Source: Ostreococcus lucimarinus CCE9901
Lineage: Eukaryota; Chlorophyta; Mamiellophyceae; Mamiellales; Bathycoccaceae
Length of the DNA stretch: 64,000 nt
Reading direction: 5' to 3'
Assembly (NCBI RefSeq): GCF_000092065.1
Contig: NC_009356.1
Location: forward strand, 1-64,000
This document shows, in pieces, positions 58,528 through 64,000 of this stretch; positions within the stretch are counted from its first letter, which is position 1, and each line of letters begins with the position of its first letter. Made by a program: the position numbers and the translations under genes. Below the pieces are notes generated by a model that did no database searches, was not told the origin of the DNA, and saw only the letters and a list, made by a program, of their open reading frames with translations.

Positions 58528-59808
58528 ATGCGCGAGCTCCGCGTGAAACACCAAAACTACGCGTGGGGCGCGCGCGGGTCGAGCGCCGTGCGCGCGCTCG
58601 CCCTCGCGAACGCGCAGCGTCACGACGACGCGCGTCCCGAAGACTTCGACGACTCGACGCCGTTCGCCGAGCTCTGGTGCGGCACGCACGCGTCTGGAAT
58701 GTCCGACGTCGTCGGGGAAGACGGCGCGCGAACGCCTTTGATCGAGCACGTGAAAAGCGCGGCGAACGCGACGCTCGGAGAGCGCGCGGTGGCGCGATTC
58801 GGGGACGACGTGCCGTTTTTGATGAAAATGCTCAGCGTCGCGCGGGCGCTGAGCGTGCAGGCGCATCCGGACAAGGCGCTGGCGGTGAAATTGCACGAGA
58901 GTAATCCGGAGGCGTATAAAGACGATAATCATAAGCCCGAGATGGCGCTGTGCGTGAGCGAGACGTTTGAGGCGATGAGCGGGTTCGCGAACGCCGACGC
59001 GGTTTTAACGGCGACGAGGAGACACGAGGAGTTCGGAAGAGTGATAGGGGATGATGATGCGATCGAAGCGTTGCGAAAAGCGGTAGAGAGTGGGCAGAGT
59101 AATGAGAGTGCTGCGTTGCGCGACGCGTTCAAGCGCGTGTTCACGGCGTTGATGACGGCGGAGAAGGGAAAAGTGGAGACGGAGCTGCGCGCGATGGAGG
59201 CGCGCGTGCGCGACGAAGGGACGACGGCGACGTCGTCGTCGAGCGTGGAATCGTTGTTTCTGCGGTTATGCGAACAGTATCCAGGTGACGTCGGCGCGTT
59301 TTGCGCGTTCGTGTTGAATTACGTCACCCTGCGCCCCGGGGAGGCGATTTACATGGCGGCGAACGAGCCGCACGCCTACCTCTCGGGCGATTGCGTCGAA
59401 GTCATGGCGACGAGCGATAACGTCGTGCGCGCCGGGTTGACCCCTAAATTTCGCGACGTCCAAGTGCTGTGCGACATGCTGACGTACAAGCTCGGCGCTC
59501 CCGAGATATTGACGGGCGACGTCGTCGACGCGTGCACGCGACGATACGTCCCGCCGTTCGACGAGTTCCTCCTCGACGTCGTCACCGTCTCTCGAGGCAC
59601 CGCGTACGGCGTCGTCGCCAAATCCGGTCCGAGCGTTTGGATCGTCCATCGCGGTTCGTGCGCGTTCGCGTCCGCGAAGGATTCCAAAACATTCGCCGCC
59701 GAGCCCGGCGCCGTGTTCTTCGTCGACGCCGACGAGGAGTGCGGCGTCGTCGTCCCCGACGCCGCCACCGACGATTTCGTCGCCTTCGTCGCGACGACCA
59801 ACATTTGA
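58528..59808 (+). CDS. Mannose-6-phosphate isomerase, type I
   Basis: A 426-residue enzyme interconverting fructose 6-phosphate and mannose 6-phosphate for GDP-mannose, glycosylation and ascorbate. Visible motifs: KHQNYAWGARG at the N terminus, ELWCGTHASG, the zinc-ligand stretch ALSVQAHPDKALA, the Glu in NHKPEMALC, and MAANEPHAYLSGDCVEVMA with the last zinc His. Length fits the eukaryotic type. The frame opens in the upstream patatin gene; ATG 58528 (MRELRVKHQNYAWG) is the family's N terminus. It follows the patatin gene by 146 bases on the same strand. Confidence 0.92.
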   Translation: MRELRVKHQNYAWGARGSSAVRALALANAQRHDDARPEDFDDSTPFAELWCGTHASGMSDVVGEDGARTPLIEHVKSAANATLGERAVARFGDDVPFLMKMLSVARALSVQAHPDKALAVKLHESNPEAYKDDNHKPEMALCVSETFEAMSGFANADAVLTATRRHEEFGRVIGDDDAIEALRKAVESGQSNESAALRDAFKRVFTALMTAEKGKVETELRAMEARVRDEGTTATSSSSVESLFLRLCEQYPGDVGAFCAFVLNYVTLRPGEAIYMAANEPHAYLSGDCVEVMATSDNVVRAGLTPKFRDVQVLCDMLTYKLGAPEILTGDVVDACTRRYVPPFDEFLLDVVTVSRGTAYGVVAKSGPSVWIVHRGSCAFASAKDSKTFAAEPGAVFFVDADEECGVVVPDAATDDFVAFVATTNI

Positions 59809-59975
59809 CCGACGTGATGATACTATTTCCTTTCGTCTCGCGCGTCGTTCTCTCGCCGGTCGATCCTCGTTCGGTTCGCGTTCGCGTTCGCGTTCCGCCT
59901 CCTTCTCCCGCGTCTCCCCTCGTCTTCGCCGCACTCTCCGTCGCGCCGCGCGCGCTCGCCCGCGCGAAGGATTCC

Positions 59976-60653
59976 ATGTCCTCTCGCGCGTCTTCCTCGC
60001 GCGCGCGCGCGCTCGGCAGAGACGCCTTGGCGCTGACGCTCGACATGTTTCGCGGCGCGCGACGCCGGACCAACAAGAGCGCGCTCGATCGCGCCCGCGA
60101 GCTCGTCGCGCGCGGCGTCATCGACGAGCCGGCGTGGATGGACGCCGCGCGCGCGTCGGCACCGAGCCCGCGGCCGTTCAGGGCGCGCAAGCCGCCCGCG
60201 ATCGCGCTCGAGACGGATCATCTGATTCGAGGGTATTACAAGCGCGAGCCCGCGGCGGCGTTCGACGCGATCGATTGCGGCACGACGCCGGAGCGCGGCG
60301 ACGCGCGCGCGCATCACGCGCAAAAATTCGCGCTGCGACAGCTGGAGGTGATGCGGACGAAAAAGATGAACGAGCGAGAGGCGCTGCGAATCGTCGAGGC
60401 GGAGCGAGACGCCGAGCGAGACGCGTACGCGCGCGCGGCGAGAGAGGGACGGCCGCTCGACGAGGGCGAGCGCGCGCTCACGGCGCCGGGCGAGGGATCG
60501 GACGTGGAATTCGGAAGCGAGATCGAGCGAATTCAAGCGACGGAGGAGGCGGAGTGGAGCGCGCGCGTCGAGGCGGCGAGACGCGCGGCGGGCGAACGCG
60601 CCGACGGCGCCGCGCCGACGGCGCAGATTCCCAGGCGTCGTCGCGGCGCGTGA
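59976..60653 (+). CDS. Mitochondrial ribosomal protein mS23/Rsm25-like
   Basis: A 225-residue basic protein. Residues ~25-90 match the mS23/Rsm25 pattern: LVARGVIDEPAWMDAARASA, Arg/Pro-rich PRPFRARKPPAI, then LETDHLIRGYYKREPA. A charged helix with ALRIVEAERDAERDAY follows, and the C terminus is Ala/Arg-rich. Family assignment rests on this N-terminal pattern only. The expected role is a small-subunit mitoribosome component. The frame opens upstream in the isomerase gene; ATG 59976 (MSSRASSSRARALG) is used. Confidence 0.6.
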   Translation: MSSRASSSRARALGRDALALTLDMFRGARRRTNKSALDRARELVARGVIDEPAWMDAARASAPSPRPFRARKPPAIALETDHLIRGYYKREPAAAFDAIDCGTTPERGDARAHHAQKFALRQLEVMRTKKMNEREALRIVEAERDAERDAYARAAREGRPLDEGERALTAPGEGSDVEFGSEIERIQATEEAEWSARVEAARRAAGERADGAAPTAQIPRRRRGA

Positions 60654-60871
60654 ACTTAGCTCGCGATTTTATTTCTTTGTCATAGCTATTCGGTTAGTCG
60701 TTCGCTCGCGCGTCGATTCGCGCGCGTCGGCGCGTTCGGGCGTCGTCGCGCGCTCGCTCGCGGCTCGGGCGGAAGCGCGGCGACGCCGACGGCGCGATCC
60801 GCACACGCGCGCGCGCCGCTCGGGTCGACGCCGCGTCGCTCGGCGAGATCGACGCGAACGCGCGCATCGCG

Positions 60872-62155
60872 ATGCTCGACGACGGCGACGTCGATGCGCA
60901 GCGCGCGTCCGCGCGCGAAGCCGCGCCTTTATTGCGGACGGATGAAGACGCAACCAGGGTGTTGGCGCATCCCGCGACGCGTTCGTCGCGCGCGGTGACG
61001 CTCTGGACGCTCGCGAGCGCGCTCGTCGGCGCTGGACTCTTCGCGTGCGTCGACGGGACGCGCCGCGAGGTGAAACACCGCGCCGCGCTGGGTGAAGCGT
61101 GGGAAACAGAGTGGGGCGCGCTGGACTTGGGCGAACGCGCGACGCGCGCGACGGCGGCGTTGCAAGGGAAAACCGAAGGGCACGGGCTGCCGGTGTTCTT
61201 GCACATCCCGAAGGCCGGTGGAACGACGATCGAAACCGCGCTGGGGGTGTTGGGAATCGATGTCGGGTATTGTCACCTCCCCGAAGCGCGCGGCACGCCG
61301 ACGCCGTACGAGACGAGTCCGACGTTTGAGAACGAGGCGTGGCACAGGCCGCCGGCGGCGTTCGTTCCGGATTCGTGGGCGATCGTGCGGAATCCGTACA
61401 GACGGTTCGCGAGCGATTTCTTGTGGGCGAAATATTTAGGGTCGGAGCCCGGGCAGTTTTGGGGGTTGAACCCAGGGTATAGCGAGCGGAACTGCGAGGC
61501 GTTTCAGAGCTACGTGAAGGATATGATCTCACCCGCCGCGTCGCCGGATGGATGGATGGATGATAAGTTCAAATGCTACAACGACGCCAAGTTCACCCTA
61601 CAGGGCATTGCTGACTGCGAGACGAAGTATCCGGGCTTTAAGATTCACCTCGGCTCGCACGTGCTACCGCAACGCATCACGACGGCGTACGCCGAACGCG
61701 TCTTCAAATTCGAGGAATGCTTCGACTCCGCGCCGGGGAAGTGCAAGGACCCGAGAAACATGATCGAGCAAGACAACATCATCGCTTTCATGCGTAATCG
61801 CTACACTCCAGCGGTGACGATCGAAGAGAAAATTAACGAATGGAACGCCGCCGTGGAGAAGCCCGATGTCATGTCGTGTTGGGCTGAATTCGACCCGGCG
61901 ATTTTACGCGTCTACGACGCCGTCTACACGCACGACTTTGCGGGATTCGGATACAACAAGATATCTCCCAAGGGCACCACCGACGGCACGTCCGTGTTCG
62001 ATAACTCGGCACACACCAATCACCACGCCGACGGCAAAACGCTCGAACAGCTCAGGTCAGAGCTTCCCGAAAACACACCCATCATGGACGTCCAGGGACC
62101 GAAGTGCGACGCGGGGGCGCCGGCCCTCGGCCGCTCGAACGATCGCGCGCGTTGA
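60872..62155 (+). CDS. Membrane-anchored sulfotransferase-like protein 1
   Basis: A 427-residue type II membrane protein. A ~40-residue cytosolic tail precedes one hydrophobic helix (about residues 43-63), then the lumenal domain. The PAPS 5'-phosphosulfate loop is LPVFLHIPKAGGTTIE and the 3'-phosphate motif is SWAIVRNPYRRFASDF, as in Golgi carbohydrate sulfotransferases. Several Cys (NCEAFQ, KFKCYND, DCETKYP, EECFD, GKCKD) may form disulfides. The acceptor is unknown, possibly a cell-surface glycan. It is the first of a tandem pair. Confidence 0.78.
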   Translation: MLDDGDVDAQRASAREAAPLLRTDEDATRVLAHPATRSSRAVTLWTLASALVGAGLFACVDGTRREVKHRAALGEAWETEWGALDLGERATRATAALQGKTEGHGLPVFLHIPKAGGTTIETALGVLGIDVGYCHLPEARGTPTPYETSPTFENEAWHRPPAAFVPDSWAIVRNPYRRFASDFLWAKYLGSEPGQFWGLNPGYSERNCEAFQSYVKDMISPAASPDGWMDDKFKCYNDAKFTLQGIADCETKYPGFKIHLGSHVLPQRITTAYAERVFKFEECFDSAPGKCKDPRNMIEQDNIIAFMRNRYTPAVTIEEKINEWNAAVEKPDVMSCWAEFDPAILRVYDAVYTHDFAGFGYNKISPKGTTDGTSVFDNSAHTNHHADGKTLEQLRSELPENTPIMDVQGPKCDAGAPALGRSNDRAR

Positions 62156-62295
62156 GCCGTGCGTTTAAACGGACCGCGGCACTGATATCTAGTAGAATTG
62201 AAATAATCTCATTTTGTATTGCAATCGCACTCCGCGAACCCGCGAGCCTTCGTCCGCGCGCGAGCCGCCCGCACACTCGCGCGCGCGGCGCGACG

Positions 62296-63609
62296 ATGCG
62301 CGTCGGCCAAGATGAGCGCGTGAGTCTCATCCCCGAGCGCACCGCGGGCGACGACGGCGCCCCCGACGCGTCGTTCTCGTCGTCGACGCGCGCGCGCGCG
62401 TGCCTCAACACCCATCGCAGCAAGTTGACGTGGGCGTGCGTCGCCGTCGTTGTCGCGCTCGGCGCGGTGTGCGGCGTCGAGTTTAAGCTAGAGCGCGATC
62501 GCGAAATCGCGTGTCACACGCGCACGGATCGGGGGATGGGCGGACCGGGCGTGGTGCGACTGGGAGAGGGGCTGACGCCGCGCCGAGTCGGCGACTTTGG
62601 GGACGCGGCGGCGGCGGCGAAGGCGTTCCCCCTCCGTGCCGGTCACGATGATTATTCAAAGTACGACAGCGTCGCGCTGAAAGAATTAGTGATGGAACAC
62701 TTGCGCGGAAAGTGCGAAGGGAGCGGGTTACCGGTGTTCTTGCACATTCCGAAGACGGGCGGGACGACGATCGAGACGGTGCTGGGGACGTTGGGAATCG
62801 ACGTCGGGTATTGTCACAAGCGACCGTTTGAGTTCCGGAAGAAGTACATCGGGTACGAGCAGTGGCACACGCCGCCGGCGGCGGAGGTGCCGGATTCGTT
62901 CGCCATCGTGAGAAATCCTTACTCGCGAGCGCAGAGCGAATTTTTGTGGCGCATGAATTGGTTGGACAAGGCGCTCTTCCACAGCTTGAGGCCTGGATAC
63001 GACCCCGAGAATTGCAAGAAGTTTGAGAATCACATCAAGCAGCAGGTTCACGACGCCCACAAGTCCGAGTTGTCGCAGTGCTACCAAGAGGTCGAGTACA
63101 CCATCCAAGGCATGAACGAGTGCGACGGAAAGATTGCGGCGAGGTTGAACGTCGAATCGCACTGGCTCCCGCAATCCGTCACGGCGGCCAGCGCCTCGCG
63201 CTTGTTCCGCTTCGAAGAGTGCATGGGTCCAGAGGAAGGCACGTGCCCTCGTGTAAGAGGCGAAGGCGAGCAGCCCAACGTCGTGTCCTTTTTACGTTCC
63301 CGATTTCACCCCGCGGTGTCCATGGCTTCGCACGAAAACGATTGGAACGCCGCCGTGGTAAAACCCAACCTTCACGCGTGCTGGGAAAACATGAACCCCA
63401 GCGTGTTGAACGCATTCAACGCCTTCTTCAAGCACGACGTTTCAGCCTTCGGATACGAGATGGTGACCCCAGCCCACGCCCTGGACGCCCCCGACGGCGG
63501 ATTCCACTACGCTCCGGCGCTCGCGCTCGCGCCGAAAACTTTGGGCGAGATCCAAGCCGAGCTCCCGAGCGGTGACGTCGTCCAGGCCAACGTCGGTCCG
63601 CAGTGTTAA
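62296..63609 (+). CDS. Membrane-anchored sulfotransferase-like protein 2 (tandem paralogue)
   Basis: A 437-residue paralogue of the preceding gene, 140 bases downstream on the same strand. The same layout: a short tail, a hydrophobic helix near residues 45-65, LPVFLHIPKTGGTTIE, SFAIVRNPYSRAQSEF, and matching C-terminal Cys and NDWNAAVVKPN patterns. The catalytic domains align along their length, while tails and stem regions differ. The frame opens at GTG 62104; ATG 62296 (MRVGQDERVSLIPE) is used. Confidence 0.78.
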   Translation: MRVGQDERVSLIPERTAGDDGAPDASFSSSTRARACLNTHRSKLTWACVAVVVALGAVCGVEFKLERDREIACHTRTDRGMGGPGVVRLGEGLTPRRVGDFGDAAAAAKAFPLRAGHDDYSKYDSVALKELVMEHLRGKCEGSGLPVFLHIPKTGGTTIETVLGTLGIDVGYCHKRPFEFRKKYIGYEQWHTPPAAEVPDSFAIVRNPYSRAQSEFLWRMNWLDKALFHSLRPGYDPENCKKFENHIKQQVHDAHKSELSQCYQEVEYTIQGMNECDGKIAARLNVESHWLPQSVTAASASRLFRFEECMGPEEGTCPRVRGEGEQPNVVSFLRSRFHPAVSMASHENDWNAAVVKPNLHACWENMNPSVLNAFNAFFKHDVSAFGYEMVTPAHALDAPDGGFHYAPALALAPKTLGEIQAELPSGDVVQANVGPQC

Positions 63610-63790
63610 CCCCGCGCGATGTCGATCGATCGCGCGCGACGTGCGGTCGGTAATCAACCCCAAGACATCGCAGACGTTTCCCCGTCGCCGCGCGCGCGCG
63701 CTCGAGCTCGCCGTCGTCGTCCCGACCGTCGCGCTCGACATCGCGTCGCGCGCGCCTCGCCCGAACTCGAGCTCGCGCGCGTCGCGCGCG

Positions 63791-64000
63791 ATGCCCGTCG
63801 CCCGCGTCCTCCCCCGCGCCGCGCTCGCGTCGCTCTGGCCGCGCGGCGCGCGCGAACCGTCGCGCGCGCGTAACGACCGCGCCGCCGCCGACGATGACGC
63901 CGACGACGACGCCGCGGGACCGCCGTCGCGCGCGCGCGGCGCGCGACGACGGCGACGACCGCTTCGAGCGTCGATGAGCGCCGTCGCGGCGCCCGCGCCG
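63791..64000 (+). CDS. Possible 5' end of a gene running past the window
   Basis: From ATG 63791 (MPVARVLPRAALASLWP) the frame is open for 70 codons to the end of the window. The start resembles a basic organelle-targeting peptide; the rest is an Asp/Ala run and an Arg-rich stretch with another ATG near 63976. The DNA is extremely CG-rich here, so a chance open frame cannot be excluded. Confidence 0.3.
   Translation, partial: MPVARVLPRAALASLWPRGAREPSRARNDRAAADDDADDDAAGPPSRARGARRRRRPLRASMSAVAAPAP

Noticed and set aside
63619-63873. 84-codon plus frame after the second sulfotransferase
   Set aside because: Arg/Ala/Pro-only composition in extreme CG-rich DNA, no motif, and overlap with an alternative ATG frame.

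Overview
This window is the left end of a nuclear chromosome from a very compact green alga. The best match is a picoplanktonic prasinophyte of the Mamiellales, close to Ostreococcus. The basis is as follows. Bases 1-202 are an uninterrupted plant-type CCCTAAA telomere array. Genes are packed a few tens to a few hundred bases apart on both strands. Base composition is very GC-rich. Most genes are intronless, and the few introns lie near the 5' end and carry a CTGAC branch site. Plastid, thylakoid, mitochondrial and peroxisomal genes are mixed together. The genus is inferred; no species is claimed. Many long open frames begin at GTG or TTG or are antisense shadows, so I moved starts to the first plausible ATG and rebuilt four spliced genes by hand.

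Layout. 0-6 kb: telomere, PEX1 (peroxisomal AAA ATPase), a small UPF0390 protein whose last codons are triplicated in a 64-bp tandem repeat, and an AT-hook protein. 6-18 kb: a small unknown gene, a GT90-like glycosyltransferase, a tiny membrane protein, a spliced thylakoid-lumen protein, a mitochondrial carrier, a CS-domain protein, a LAZ1/TMEM184-type membrane protein, a rhodanese-like/methyltransferase fusion, a plastid fibrillin and spliced plastid ribosomal protein S1. 18-21 kb: a three-exon EDC4/VARICOSE decapping scaffold. 21.2-36.6 kb: one 15.4-kb intronless gene for a 5133-residue modular type I polyketide synthase. 36.6-43.9 kb: a coiled-coil protein, spliced plastid ribosomal protein L9, three unknown proteins and a RelA/SpoT homologue. 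44-54.5 kb: organellar glycyl-tRNA synthetase (alpha and beta fused), a thylakoid-lumen protein, a WW-domain protein, a SET-domain methyltransferase head to head with a GNAT acetyltransferase, and beta-amylase. 55-64 kb: spliced plastid ribosomal protein L3, a patatin-like lipase, mannose-6-phosphate isomerase, a mitoribosomal mS23-like protein, a tandem pair of membrane-anchored sulfotransferases and the start of a possible further gene.

The most interesting system is the polyketide synthase. It has an acyl-AMP ligase loading module, four ketosynthase modules, three ketoreductases, six carrier domains (two in tandem), no acyltransferase and no thioesterase, and it ends in a transmembrane helix. 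Two of its four dehydratase folds keep the catalytic His and Asp; the other two have lost both. The second is the RelA/SpoT homologue, where nearly all HD-hydrolase metal and catalytic residues are replaced while the (p)ppGpp synthetase motifs remain. No other polyketide gene (acyltransferase, thioesterase, phosphopantetheinyl transferase) is visible in the window, so those functions must be supplied in trans.
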